Source: an uncultured Pseudomonas sp.
GTDB lineage: Bacteria > Pseudomonadota > Gammaproteobacteria > Pseudomonadales > Pseudomonadaceae
Length of the DNA: 64,000 nt
Assembly (NCBI RefSeq): GCF_913774235.1
Contig: NZ_CAJYDW010000012.1
Span: forward strand, 1 to 64,000
Reading direction: 5' to 3'
Below, in pieces: positions 36,629-45,815 of this stretch. Within the stretch, counting starts at the first letter, position 1. Every line of letters starts with the position of its first letter. A program made the translations under genes and the position numbers. The notes beneath the pieces were generated by a model. That model was not told the origin of the DNA and did not search any database. It saw nothing but the letters and a program-made list of their open reading frames with translations.

Positions 36629-37600
36629 TCACGCCGGCGTCGGCGCATCCTCGGGCAACACGCCGATCTCGCGCAGGTTGCGCCAGAAGGCGGCGGGAAT
36701 GGGCGCGCGCAGCAATTGGGCGTTCTGCCGGGCGCGCTCGGGCTTGCTGCTGCCGGGGATGGTGGCGGCCACCGTGGGATGGGCCAGGCAGAACTGCAGG
36801 GCCGCGGCGCGGATGTCCACCCCGTGATCCTGGCAGACGCCCTCGATCAATTCGACCTTGCGGCGCAGCGCCGGCTCGGCTTCGGCGTAGTTGTAGTGCT
36901 TGCCGCCGGCGAGCAGGCCGGAGTTGAAGGGCCCGCCCACCACGATGCCCACGCCGCGGCGTTCGCATTCGGGGAAGAGGGTATCCAGGGCTTCGCGGTG
37001 GTCCAGCAGCGAATAGCGGCCAGCCAGCAGGAAGGCGTCGGGATCGCTTTGCTCCAGCGCCAGGCGGCAGGGTTCCACCAGGTTGACGCCCAGCCCCCAG
37101 CCCATGATCAGGCCTTCTTCGCGCATCTCGGTGAGGGCCTTGGCCGCGCCCTGCATGGCCTGGGCGAAATAGTCGCGCCAGGCCGGACCATGTTGGTCCT
37201 CGGAGAGGTCATGGATCCAGACCAGATCAAGGCGGTCGGTCTTGAGCCGTTCCAGGCTGGCTTCGATGGAGCGGCGGGCGCCATCGGCGGAATAGTCGAG
37301 TACCCGCTTGAAGGGCAGTTCGTTGACGAACGGCGGGGCGTTTTCCGGCTGGTCGGCGGTTTCCAACAGCCGACCCACCTTGCTGCACAGGACGAAGTCG
37401 TCGCGTGGCTTGTCGGCCAGCACCTCGGCGAAGCGGCGCTCGGAGAGGCCGGCACCGTAGTGCGGCGAGGTGTCATAGAGGCGGATGCCGGCGTCCCAGG
37501 CGGCTTCGAGAGTCGCCCGGGCGTCGGCGTCGCTCACCTCGCGGAACATGTTGCCCAGGGGGGCGCCGCCGAAACCGAGGGAGGGGATGTCGATACGCAT
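36629..37600 (-). CDS. Aldo/keto reductase (aldose-1-dehydrogenase / pyridoxal-dehydrogenase-like)
   Basis: A 323-residue TIM-barrel oxidoreductase. LGFGGAPLGNMF at the N terminus, the catalytic-Tyr segment DTSPHYGAGLSERRFAEVL and LDLVWIHDL are typical of the AKR group containing D-threo-aldose 1-dehydrogenase, L-fucose dehydrogenase and pyridoxal 4-dehydrogenase. The NADP-binding end is TIPGSSKPERARQN. The start at 37600 follows GGAGACTTCCC. The substrate is not determined. It lies 60 bp after rsuA on the same strand. Confidence 0.88.
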   Translation of the reverse strand: MRIDIPSLGFGGAPLGNMFREVSDADARATLEAAWDAGIRLYDTSPHYGAGLSERRFAEVLADKPRDDFVLCSKVGRLLETADQPENAPPFVNELPFKRVLDYSADGARRSIEASLERLKTDRLDLVWIHDLSEDQHGPAWRDYFAQAMQGAAKALTEMREEGLIMGWGLGVNLVEPCRLALEQSDPDAFLLAGRYSLLDHREALDTLFPECERRGVGIVVGGPFNSGLLAGGKHYNYAEAEPALRRKVELIEGVCQDHGVDIRAAALQFCLAHPTVAATIPGSSKPERARQNAQLLRAPIPAAFWRNLREIGVLPEDAPTPA

Positions 37601-37660
37601 GGGAAGTCTCCAGGTGGTGCGTGTCTGCATCCCGACCGATGTCCCCAAGGTCATGTTCCC

Positions 37661-38365
37661 CTAGTCCGCCGGACGTAGCAGGGCTACCTCTTCGGCCGTC
37701 AGTGAGCGATAGCTGCCTTCGGCCAGCGCCGGATCCAGGGCTAGGGCGCCGATACGGTCGCGGTGCAGGGCGATGACCTCGATGCCGAAGCGGCCGAACA
37801 TGCGCTTGACCTGGTGATAGCGGCCCTCGACCAGGGTCAGGTAGGCGCTGCGCTCGCCCAGCAGCTCCAGCTGGGCGGGCTGGGTGGTGAGGTCTTCGTA
37901 GGCGAAGTACAGCCCTTCGGCGAAGGCCGCGACCAGCTGCGCCGGGATGACCTCGGCGGTGGTGACGAGATAGCGCTTGGTCTGCTTGTGGCGTGGGTGA
38001 CTCAGGCCGCGCGACCACTGGCCGTCGTTGGTGAGCAGCACCAGGCCGGTGGTATTGAAGTCCAGCCGCCCGGCCAGGTGCAAGTCGGCGCGCTGGTCCG
38101 GTGCCAGGCAGTCCAGCACCGTGGCATGGCGGGCGTCGATGGTGGCGCTGACACAGCCGCGCGGCTTGTGCAGCATCAGGTAGCGACCGCCGGGGCCGTC
38201 TTGCAGCAGGCGTTCGTCGGCTTCGATACGGTCGAAGGCGAACACCTCGCGCGCGGCCTGCAGGGTAGTGGCGCCGTTGACCCGTACCCGGCCTTCCGCG
38301 AGTAGGCGGCGGGCCAGTTGGCGGCCCAGTTCGGGTCTATTGCCCAGCCAACGATCCAGGCGCAT
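37661..38365 (-). CDS. rsuA: 16S rRNA pseudouridine synthase, RsuA family
   Basis: A 234-residue protein with an N-terminal S4 RNA-binding domain (MRLDRWLGNRPELGRQLARRLL; GRVRVNG) and a RsuA-type catalytic domain. The catalytic Asp lies in the GRLDFNTTGLVLLTNDG motif, and LMLHKPRGCVSA and YHQVKRMFGRFG are also conserved. RsuA isomerises U516 of 16S rRNA; a close paralogue in the family cannot be fully excluded. Its ATG shares one base with the stop of the upstream CWC gene (TGATG), so the two are translationally coupled. Confidence 0.9.
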   Translation of the reverse strand: MRLDRWLGNRPELGRQLARRLLAEGRVRVNGATTLQAAREVFAFDRIEADERLLQDGPGGRYLMLHKPRGCVSATIDARHATVLDCLAPDQRADLHLAGRLDFNTTGLVLLTNDGQWSRGLSHPRHKQTKRYLVTTAEVIPAQLVAAFAEGLYFAYEDLTTQPAQLELLGERSAYLTLVEGRYHQVKRMFGRFGIEVIALHRDRIGALALDPALAEGSYRSLTAEEVALLRPAD

Positions 38366-38580
38366 CAGCCGTTCTCGGGCCTGATCCCCGCCGCGCAGGC
38401 CGGGCACAGGCAGCGTTCATTGCGCTCGTCGTCGGGCAGGCGCGCCAAGGTCGCCGGATCGACTGGCGTCTGCAGGCACCAGCAATCCTGGATCGCGCCG
38501 CCCGTGGCCAGGACGCAGCGATTCGCGCCGCCGCAGAGGGGGCAGCGGGTGGGATCGAAGGGCGTGGGCGCTGCGGTCAT
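38365..38580 (-). CDS. Cysteine-rich CWC-family protein
   Basis: A 71-residue protein with paired cysteines: RCPLCGGANRC, QDCWCLQ and CLCPACAAG. The CWC core (C-W-C) and flanking CxxC pairs suggest a small zinc-binding protein; function unknown. MTAAPTP at 38580 is the likely start. It is coupled to rsuA, a pairing often seen in proteobacteria. Confidence 0.8.
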   Translation of the reverse strand: MTAAPTPFDPTRCPLCGGANRCVLATGGAIQDCWCLQTPVDPATLARLPDDERNERCLCPACAAGIRPENG

Positions 38581-38722
38581 GGTGATCTCGTCGGGCGAAG
38601 CGGGCGGCAGAGTACCGGAAATTGCGACCTGGATAACGTCTCCGGCGGCGGATGTCCGCGTACTGTCGCATGCGGAGTGCAAGCTGCATCCTAGCTCCGA
38701 TCATCGGACCACTGAGGAACCC

Positions 38723-39844
38723 ATGACAATAACGGCACTGCGTACCCTGATCCGTACCCTCATTCCCGGCACCCTGCTGGTCAGCCAGCTGGCCCTGGCC
38801 ACCGAGGCCGACGTCGGCCAGACCCTGGCCCGCCAGGCCGGCATTCCCTGGCCGGCGGTGATCGCCCATCGCGGCGCGTCCTTCGATGCTCCCGAGTCCA
38901 CCGCCCCGGCCTACCTGGTGGCGCGGGAGCTGGGCGCCGATTACCTGGAGCTCGATCTGCAGCGCACCAAGGATGGCCAGCTCATCGCCCTGCACGACGA
39001 CACCCTGGAACGCACCACCGACGTCGCCAAGCGCTTCCCCGACCGCGCCAAGGCGCCGGTCAGCCAGTTCACCCTGGCCGAACTCAAGTCGCTGGATGCC
39101 GGCAGCTGGTTCAACCATGCCCATCCCGACCGCGCCCGAGCCAAGTTCGCCGGCCTCAAGATCCTCACCCTCGACGAGGTCATCGATATCGCCGAGGGCG
39201 GGCGCAACAAGCCGGGTCTCTACATCGAGACCAAGCAGCCCAAGCTGTTCCCCGGCATCGAGCGCGATCTAAAGGCCAAACTGGCGCAGCGCGGCTGGCT
39301 CGGTCAGCCCAAGGCCGGTGCGACTGGCGTCGCGGCCATGCCCGGGCGGGTGATCCTGCAGACCTTCGAGAAGAGCAGCCTGGAGCTGTTGCAGAAGGAA
39401 ATGCCCAACACGCCGAAGATCCTGCTGCTGTGGCTGGGCGACGACTACATACCGGCCAAGCCCGGGCCGACCTATGCCGAGTCGGGCGAGGCCAGCAAGG
39501 CGGCCTACTACGCCAAGCAGCAGGTACGCTCCGAGGGTGACTTCACCGCCTGGGTAGAGTGGGCCAAGGCCCACGGCGCCATCGGCATCGGCCCCTCGGC
39601 GGCGCTGGAGGAGGGCGGCGACCAGAGCTATGCGGACCTGGTGAAGCCCTGGATGAACGATGTCGCCCACGAGCGCGGCCTGCTGGTGCATGCCTATACC
39701 GTGGATTCGGCGGTGGACTACGCCCGCCTGGCGCCGCGAGGCGTGGATGGCTTCTTCACCAATCGCAGTGCCGAATTGCTGAAGTTCTACCAGCGGCCGG
39801 TCAAGCAGGAGCCGGGTGCGCTGCTCAAGCAACTCGGTTATTGA
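38723..39844 (+). CDS. glpQ: Glycerophosphodiester phosphodiesterase, exported
   Basis: A 373-residue GDPD-fold enzyme releasing glycerol-3-phosphate from glycerophosphodiesters. Catalytic features are IAHRGASFDAPESTAPAY, with the HR dyad and metal-binding E, then DYLELDLQRTKDG and LIALHDDTLERTT. An N-terminal hydrophobic leader (residues about 10-26, LIPGTLLVSQLALA) suggests export to the periplasm, as for GlpQ. GAGGAAC precedes ATG 38723. An intrinsic-type hairpin follows the stop. Confidence 0.92.
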   Translation: MTITALRTLIRTLIPGTLLVSQLALATEADVGQTLARQAGIPWPAVIAHRGASFDAPESTAPAYLVARELGADYLELDLQRTKDGQLIALHDDTLERTTDVAKRFPDRAKAPVSQFTLAELKSLDAGSWFNHAHPDRARAKFAGLKILTLDEVIDIAEGGRNKPGLYIETKQPKLFPGIERDLKAKLAQRGWLGQPKAGATGVAAMPGRVILQTFEKSSLELLQKEMPNTPKILLLWLGDDYIPAKPGPTYAESGEASKAAYYAKQQVRSEGDFTAWVEWAKAHGAIGIGPSAALEEGGDQSYADLVKPWMNDVAHERGLLVHAYTVDSAVDYARLAPRGVDGFFTNRSAELLKFYQRPVKQEPGALLKQLGY

Positions 39845-39849
39845 GCCCG

Positions 39850-39876
39850 GACGGGGAGGCCTAAGGTCTCCCCGTC
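39850..39876 (+). terminator. Terminator hairpin after glpQ
   Basis: GACGGGGAG pairs with CTCCCCGTC around a GCCTAAGGT loop that can extend the stem. The following T-run is short (CTTAAC). Confidence 0.65.
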
Positions 39877-39898
39877 TTAACTGGATGGACCTTCCACC

Positions 39899-40327
39899 AT
39901 GCCCAGCGAACCCTTCAACGGCGCCAAGTTGGCACTGCTCTGCGGAGACCAGGTGCTGGTCTATCAGCGTGACGACAAGCCGGACATCCCCTGGCCGGGC
40001 CTTTGGGACTTGCCTGGAGGCGGCCGCGAAGATGGCGAGACCCCGGAGCGCTGCGCCCTGCGCGAGCTGGACGAGGAATTCGGTCTGGTGCTGGAGGAAG
40101 CCCGGCTGACTTGGGGGCGCTGTTATCCACCGCGTCAGTCCGGTTACTTACCCAGCTGGCTGTTCGTCGGTGAGCTGCACCCAGCCGACATCGCTGCCAT
40201 TCGCTTCGGCGACGAGGGCCAGCACTGGCAGCTGATGAGCGTCACCGACTTCCTTGCCCATCCCCAGGGCGTGCCCCATCTGCAGACACGCCTGCGGGAC
40301 TATCTCGCTGAGCGCGAGGCCCTCTAG
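39899..40327 (+). CDS. Nudix hydrolase
   Basis: A 142-residue single-domain Nudix protein. The Nudix box is GGGREDGETPERCALREL followed by DEEFGL, with all catalytic Glu residues present. It hydrolyses a nucleoside-diphosphate-linked substrate that cannot be predicted. The stop overlaps the convergent allophanate hydrolase stop by 4 bp. Confidence 0.9.
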   Translation: MPSEPFNGAKLALLCGDQVLVYQRDDKPDIPWPGLWDLPGGGREDGETPERCALRELDEEFGLVLEEARLTWGRCYPPRQSGYLPSWLFVGELHPADIAAIRFGDEGQHWQLMSVTDFLAHPQGVPHLQTRLRDYLAEREAL

Positions 40328-42120
40328 GCCTTCGTCGCCAGCCAGGCCCGCCAGCCGCCGTGGGCAGTGATGTCTTCGGCCCCGGCGAGGCCATAGGGCT
40401 CGCAGATGAAGCCGGTTTCCCAACTGCCGTCGGCCAGCTCCACCCTGCCCAGGCCGAGCGGGGCGGGAATGCCGGTGAGGAAGCTGCCCAGTTCGCTGCT
40501 GGGCAATTCCCAGACCTCCACCTCGATGGCCGCGCCATCCTCGGCGACCCGAACCATCCCCGGGCGTAGCGGCGGTCCGCCGGCCAGGGCATAGAGGCGA
40601 TAGCGCGGCGCGCTCTGGGTCAGCGCCAGGCGGCGGGCGCCGCGGGCGAGCAACTGGCCGTTGAGCGGCAAGCCCTGCAGATGGGCACCGCAGACCACCA
40701 GGTGCGCGCGATCATGACGAGCGGGACGGGCCGGCAAGGTGGCGCTCGGCAGCGCTCCACCCACCAGGGGCAGGCCCTGGGCCTCTTGCAGCGCCGCGGC
40801 CAGGCTCAGCAGGTACTGGTCGGTAAAGACCCGCCCGAACAGCGTCACGCCCCAGGGCAGGCCGTTGCTCATCACCCCGGCGGGCACGGCCACGGCGGCG
40901 TAGTCCAGCAGGTTCATGAAGTTGGTGTAGTAGCCCAGGTCGGCATTGCGGGCGACGGGTTCGGCGGCCAGCTCGGCCAGGGTGACCGGGCGCGGATAGG
41001 TGGGGGTGAGCACGCAGTCCAGCTCGACCAGCAGGGCGTCGCACTGGGCTTTCAAGGCCTGCAGGCGATAGCCGGCGCGGAAGGCGTCCACTGCCGTGGC
41101 GCCGGGCGCCTTGTCCAGCACGGCGCGGATCACCGGCAGTACCGCGTCCGGGTCGGCTTCGATCAGGGCGCCGGCCACGCTGTAGCGCTCGGCGACCCAG
41201 GGGCCTTCGTAGAGCAGGCGGGCGGCTTCAAGGAAGGGCGTGAGATCCAGCGGTACGGCTTCGCCGCCCAGGGCCTCCAACTGCGCCTTGGCCGCCGCGA
41301 ACAGCGCCGGACTCTCCGGGCAGCCGAGGAATTCCAGCTGGGTGGGTACGCCAAAGCGGAAGGACCGTGGGCGGCCGAAGGCGCTGGCGTCGTTCCACTG
41401 CGGATTGGCGCGACTGTAGGGATCGCGCGGATCAGGGCGGGCGGTGAGGGCCAGCAGCTCGCTGGCCTCGGCGGCGGTGGCGGTGAAGAAGGTCACGCAG
41501 TCCAGGGTCTGGCAGGCGGGCACTACCCCGGCGGTGGAGAGCAGGCCCTTGCTGCCCTTGAGACCGACCAGGTTGTTCAGCGCCGCCGGAACGCGCCCGG
41601 AGCCGGCGGTGTCGGTGCCGAGGGCGAAGCTGGCGACGCCCAGGGCCACGGCCAGGGCCGAACCGGCGCTGGAACCGCCGGACGGGTAGTCCGGATGGAC
41701 GCTGTTGCGGCAGGCGCCATAGGGCGAGCGGGTACCGTTGAGCCCGGTGGCGAACTGGTCGAGATTGCACTTGCCCAGGGGCACGGCGCCCAGCGCGAGC
41801 AGTTGCTCCACCAGGGTCGAGGAGCGTTCGGGCACGTAGGCGTAGGCCGGGCAGGCAGCGGTAGTGGGGATGCCGGCGAGATCGATGTTGTCCTTGAGGG
41901 CGAAGGGGATGCCGTAGAGCGGCAGCCCGGCCGGATCGCGGTCGTCCAGGGCGGCCAGGTAGGGCTCCAGCTCGGCGGCCGTCAGCAGATGGATGAACAG
42001 GTGGTACTCGGGGTCGAGCTGGACGGCCTTGTCGCGCAGCTCGGCGATGAGGGCGCGCGGGGTGAGGGTGCCGGCGGCGTAGGCCGCGCGCAGGGTGTCG
42101 AGACGCAGATCGAATGTCAT
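40324..42120 (-). CDS. atzF: Allophanate hydrolase
   Basis: A 598-residue amidase-signature enzyme that hydrolyses allophanate to ammonia and CO2. The amidase core carries FALKDNIDLAGIPTTAACPAYAY (catalytic Lys) and the SGGSSAGSALAVALG Ser-cisSer motif. The C-terminal domain (about 470-598, LVVCGAHLQGLPLNGQL) is the allophanate-hydrolase-specific extension. GAAGGAAG precedes ATG 42120, 11 bp after the carboxylase stop. It is the last gene of the operon that begins at the guanidine-I riboswitch at 48.5 kb, so allophanate here most likely arises from guanidine through carboxyguanidine. Confidence 0.95.
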   Translation of the reverse strand: MTFDLRLDTLRAAYAAGTLTPRALIAELRDKAVQLDPEYHLFIHLLTAAELEPYLAALDDRDPAGLPLYGIPFALKDNIDLAGIPTTAACPAYAYVPERSSTLVEQLLALGAVPLGKCNLDQFATGLNGTRSPYGACRNSVHPDYPSGGSSAGSALAVALGVASFALGTDTAGSGRVPAALNNLVGLKGSKGLLSTAGVVPACQTLDCVTFFTATAAEASELLALTARPDPRDPYSRANPQWNDASAFGRPRSFRFGVPTQLEFLGCPESPALFAAAKAQLEALGGEAVPLDLTPFLEAARLLYEGPWVAERYSVAGALIEADPDAVLPVIRAVLDKAPGATAVDAFRAGYRLQALKAQCDALLVELDCVLTPTYPRPVTLAELAAEPVARNADLGYYTNFMNLLDYAAVAVPAGVMSNGLPWGVTLFGRVFTDQYLLSLAAALQEAQGLPLVGGALPSATLPARPARHDRAHLVVCGAHLQGLPLNGQLLARGARRLALTQSAPRYRLYALAGGPPLRPGMVRVAEDGAAIEVEVWELPSSELGSFLTGIPAPLGLGRVELADGSWETGFICEPYGLAGAEDITAHGGWRAWLATKA

Positions 42121-42131
42121 GGTGGCTTCCT

Positions 42132-45100
42132 TCAAGTCTTGTCGATCACCAGCAGGCGCTGGCCGGCGCGGACCGGCGAGCCGGGCTGGACGTGGAGGTC
42201 GGCGATGCGCCCGCGGCAAGGGGCGAGCAGCGGAATTTCCATCTTCATGGATTCCAGGATGAGCAGTGGCTGACCAGCTTCGACGAGGTCGCCGGGCCGG
42301 ACCTGGGCCTGCCAGAGATTGCCGGCCACCGGGCTTTCCAGCGCCAGTTGGCCGGCATTGAGGGGCGCCTCCGCGGTAACCTCGACCGGAGCCTCCTGGC
42401 TGTCGAAATGCGCCTGACCGGAGTCGATCCAGCGTTGCCGCTCGGCAGCGAAGGCGCTTTGCTGGCGTGTGCGGAAGCTGGCGATACCCTCGGCTTCGCG
42501 GGCGAGGAAGGCCTGGTAGTCGGCCAGGGACAGCTCGCTCTCTTCGATGCGCAGGGGCACGCGGCCGAGGGGGAAGTCGGCGCGGATGCGCAGCAGTTCG
42601 TCCGCCGAGACTTCGTAGAAGCGGATCTGGTCGAAGAAGCGCAGCAGATAGGGCTGGCCGTGGAAGGCCTCGACCTCGCGATAGCGATTCCACATTTGCA
42701 GGGTGCGCCCGACGAACTGGTAACCGCCGGGCCCCTCCATGCCATAGACGCAGAGGTAGGCACCGCCGATGCCCACGGAGTTTTCCGCGGTCCAGGTGCG
42801 TGCCGGATTGTACTTGGTGGTGACCAGCCGATGGCGCGGATCAAGGGGGGTAGCCACCGGCGCGCCGAGGTAGACGTCACCCAGGCCCATCACCAGGTAG
42901 CTGGCGTCGAAGACGATGCGCTTGACCGCCTCCAGGGTGTCCAGGTCGTTGACCCGACGGATGAATTCCAGGTTGCTCGGGCACCAGGGCGCGTCCTTGC
43001 GTACCGTGGTGGCGTACTTCTCGATGGCCAGGCGGCAGGCCGGATCGTCCCAGGACAGCGGCAGGTGGACGATGCGCGAGGGTACCCGCAGGTCCTGGGC
43101 GTCGCCCAGCGCCTGCCAGCAGCGACTGACCGCCGCCAGCAGCTCGGCCAGGGGCAGCGCCTCGGGCTGGTAGTGCACCTGCAGCGAGCGAATGCCGGGG
43201 GTGAGTTCGCACAGGCCGGGCAGCGCCAGGGCGGCCAGGGCCTGCATCAGGCCGTGGCCGCGAAAGCGCAGGGCCAGGTCCAGCTCGGGCGGGCCGATTT
43301 CCAGCAGCAGGTGGGTGTCGCCGGAGAGCCGGGCCACCAGCCGCTCGGCGCCGCTGCCGAGGTCCAACACCACCGGATCGCCCAGGTGCGGGGTCACGGC
43401 GGTCGTCGCCACGGGCTGCAGGGTACGCTCCTCGACCAGGCGTTCCTGCTGCAGGCGGCGGGCGGTCCCCAGGTCCACCGGCAGGAAGCGCACCCGGTCG
43501 CCGGCCTTGAGCTGACCGAGTTGCCAGAGATCGGCCTCGATCACCGTGACCGGACAGACGAAGCCACCCAGGCTGGGCCCGTCCGGGCCGAGGATGACCG
43601 GCATGTCACCGGTGAAGTCCACGGCGCCGACCGCATAGGGGTTGTCGTGGATGTTGGAGGGGTGCAGGCCGGCTTCGCCGCCGTCTTCGCGGGTCCATTC
43701 CGGCTTGGGGCCGATCAGGCGCACGCCGGTACGGCTGGAGTTGAAGTGCACCTCCCAGTCGGTGGCGAGGAACAGCTCCAGATAGGCCCGGCTGAAGTAA
43801 TCCGGTGCCCCATGGGGGCCGTAGATGACGCGCAGGCTGCGGGTGGCGGGTAGCCGGGTGACCAGGGCGTCCGGCAGGCGGGCGCCGACCGCCGCATCGC
43901 TAAGCTGATGAAGGTGCAGGACGTCGCCGGCGCGCAGGGCGCGGCCGCCGTGCCCGCCGAATTGGCCGAGGGTGAAGGTGCTGCGGCTGCCCAGGTACTC
44001 AGGCAGGTCGAGACCGCCTCTGAGGCAGAGGTAGCTGCGCGCGCCGGCACCGGTGACGGCGCCCAACTGCAGCACGGCGCCGGCCGGCACGCGGAAGACG
44101 CTATCCATGGCATGGGGCTGGTCATCCAGCAGGATCGGCAGGGGCGCGCCGGTGACTGCCACCACGGCGTCGGTGTTGAATCTGAGGGTCGGGCCGGCCA
44201 GGGTGATCTCCAGGGCGGCGGCGCTGGCGTCGTTGCCCAGCAGGCGATTGCCCAGGCGCAGGGCGCGGTCGTCCATGGGGCCGGAAGGGGGAATGCCCAC
44301 CGACCAGTAGCCGAGTCGCCCGGGGGCGTCCTGCACCGTGGTCTGAGTGCCGGCGCTGAGTACCTCCAGGGTGGTGGCGCTATAGACGAGGTCCTCCAGG
44401 CAGCGGGTCCAGGGCTGGCCGCTGGCGAAGGGCGTGGCGGCGAGGATCTGCCGCAGGTAGTCGCGATTGGTTTCCACGCCGTAGAGACGGGTCTCGGCCA
44501 GGGCCTGGTCGAGGCGCTGGCGGGCGTTCTCACGGTCCGGAGCCCAGGCGATCAGCTTGGCCACCAGGGGGTCGAAGTAGGGCGGGATCTCGCAACCGGC
44601 CTCGACCCAGGTGTCCAGGCGCAGGGCGCGGCCGTCCGCCGGTGGGAAGTCGACCTGGGTGAGCAGGCCGGGGCTGGGTTGGAAGTCGCGGCCCGGGTCC
44701 TCGGCATAGAGCCGTGCCTGGATGGCGTGGCCCTGGGGTTGCAGCTCCTTGGCCAGTTCGGCCAGCGGCGGCAGGTCGCCGGCGGCCAGCTCGATCATCC
44801 AGCGCACCAGGTCCACGCCCCAGACCTGTTCGGTGACGCCATGCTCGACCTGCAGCCGGGTGTTCACCTCCAGGAAGTAGTAACGGTCGGCGCCGCTGTC
44901 GTAGACGAATTCCACGGTACCGGCGCTGCGGTAGCGCACCGCGCGGGCGAGATCCAGGGCGGCGGTGCAGAGGGCCTCGGCCATGCCGGCGGGCAGGTTG
45001 GGCGCCGGGGTTTCCTCCAGCACCTTCTGGTTGCGCCGCTGCACCGAGCAGTCGCGCACGCCCAGGGCGAGCACCTCGCCCTGGCCATCGCCGAACACCT

Positions 45101-45731
45101 GCACCTCCAGGTGCCGCGCCCGCTCGATGTACTTCTCGAGGAAGACGCCGGCATCGCTGAAGTTGTTCTGGCCCAGGCGGCGCACCGCCTCGAAGGCGTC
45201 GCCGAGTTCGCTGGCGGAGCGGCAGACGCGCATGCCGATGCCGCCGCCCCCGGCGGTGCTCTTGAGCATCACCGGATAGCCGATCCGCTCGGCGGCCGTG
45301 AGCGCCGCGGCCAGGTTCTCCAGCAACTCGGTGCCTTCCAGCAGTGGTACGCCCTGGGCACGGGCCAGGGCGCGGGCGGTGTGCTTGAGGCCGAAGGTGC
45401 GCAATTGCTCCGGGGTGGGGCCGACGAAGGCGATGCCCGCGGCTTCGCAGGCCTCGGCGAAGGCGGCGTTCTCGGAGAGAAAGCCATAGCCGGGGTGGAT
45501 GGCCTGGGCGCCGCTCTGGCGGGCCACGGCGAGCAACTTGGCGGTGTCCAGGTAGGTGGCGGCGGCTGCGCCTTCACCGAGGCTGAAGGCCTGGTCGGCG
45601 CCGCTGACGTGGCGGCTGGCGCGGTCGGCTTCGCTGTAGACGGCGACGGAGGCGACGCCCAGCTCGCGCAGGGTGCGCTGGATACGGCAGCCGATGGCGC
45701 CACGGTTGGCGATGAGCAAGGTGGTGAACAT
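42132..45731 (-). CDS. Biotin-dependent carboxylase annotated as urea carboxylase; predicted guanidine carboxylase
   Basis: A 1199-residue multidomain enzyme. Order: biotin carboxylase (1-450, with KSTAGGGGIGMRV ATP loop and YFLEVNTRLQVEHGVTE), carboxyltransferase part AHS2 (about 475-770), AHS1 (about 780-1000), linker, and biotinyl domain at the C terminus (LESMKMEI). It carboxylates a guanidino or urea substrate at the expense of ATP and bicarbonate. Riboswitch-controlled members of this family are guanidine carboxylases. Here a guanidine-II riboswitch sits 20 bp upstream, and the whole operon starts from a guanidine-I riboswitch, so guanidine is the predicted substrate. GAGGACACC is the ribosome site. 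Confidence 0.93.
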   Translation of the reverse strand: MFTTLLIANRGAIGCRIQRTLRELGVASVAVYSEADRASRHVSGADQAFSLGEGAAAATYLDTAKLLAVARQSGAQAIHPGYGFLSENAAFAEACEAAGIAFVGPTPEQLRTFGLKHTARALARAQGVPLLEGTELLENLAAALTAAERIGYPVMLKSTAGGGGIGMRVCRSASELGDAFEAVRRLGQNNFSDAGVFLEKYIERARHLEVQVFGDGQGEVLALGVRDCSVQRRNQKVLEETPAPNLPAGMAEALCTAALDLARAVRYRSAGTVEFVYDSGADRYYFLEVNTRLQVEHGVTEQVWGVDLVRWMIELAAGDLPPLAELAKELQPQGHAIQARLYAEDPGRDFQPSPGLLTQVDFPPADGRALRLDTWVEAGCEIPPYFDPLVAKLIAWAPDRENARQRLDQALAETRLYGVETNRDYLRQILAATPFASGQPWTRCLEDLVYSATTLEVLSAGTQTTVQDAPGRLGYWSVGIPPSGPMDDRALRLGNRLLGNDASAAALEITLAGPTLRFNTDAVVAVTGAPLPILLDDQPHAMDSVFRVPAGAVLQLGAVTGAGARSYLCLRGGLDLPEYLGSRSTFTLGQFGGHGGRALRAGDVLHLHQLSDAAVGARLPDALVTRLPATRSLRVIYGPHGAPDYFSRAYLELFLATDWEVHFNSSRTGVRLIGPKPEWTREDGGEAGLHPSNIHDNPYAVGAVDFTGDMPVILGPDGPSLGGFVCPVTVIEADLWQLGQLKAGDRVRFLPVDLGTARRLQQERLVEERTLQPVATTAVTPHLGDPVVLDLGSGAERLVARLSGDTHLLLEIGPPELDLALRFRGHGLMQALAALALPGLCELTPGIRSLQVHYQPEALPLAELLAAVSRCWQALGDAQDLRVPSRIVHLPLSWDDPACRLAIEKYATTVRKDAPWCPSNLEFIRRVNDLDTLEAVKRIVFDASYLVMGLGDVYLGAPVATPLDPRHRLVTTKYNPARTWTAENSVGIGGAYLCVYGMEGPGGYQFVGRTLQMWNRYREVEAFHGQPYLLRFFDQIRFYEVSADELLRIRADFPLGRVPLRIEESELSLADYQAFLAREAEGIASFRTRQQSAFAAERQRWIDSGQAHFDSQEAPVEVTAEAPLNAGQLALESPVAGNLWQAQVRPGDLVEAGQPLLILESMKMEIPLLAPCRGRIADLHVQPGSPVRAGQRLLVIDKT

Positions 45732-45750
45732 TCGAGGTGTCCTCGAAGGT

Positions 45751-45797
45751 GACGGGCCGTCCCGCCGGATGAAGGCTCCCGGGGTCGTCCACGGGAG
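45751..45797 (-). promoter_or_regulatory. Guanidine-II (mini-ykkC) riboswitch before the carboxylase gene
   Basis: On the minus strand there are two hairpins with the diagnostic ACGR tetraloop. The first is CTCCCG-T-GG-ACGA-CC-C-CGGGAG (45797-45776). The second is GGCGGG-ACGG-CCCGTC (45766-45751). They are 9 bases apart, and the second ends 19 bases before the carboxylase ATG. This matches the two-hairpin guanidine-II class, where guanidine makes the loops kiss and frees the ribosome site. Its place inside an operon would allow separate tuning of carboxylase and hydrolase. Confidence 0.8.
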
Positions 45798-45815
45798 GCG
45801 CGCAGCGGCGGTTGA

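Noticed and set aside
43908-45752. 614-codon plus-strand frame opposite the carboxylase
   Set aside because: Shadow of the biotin carboxylase domain; no domain or start signal.
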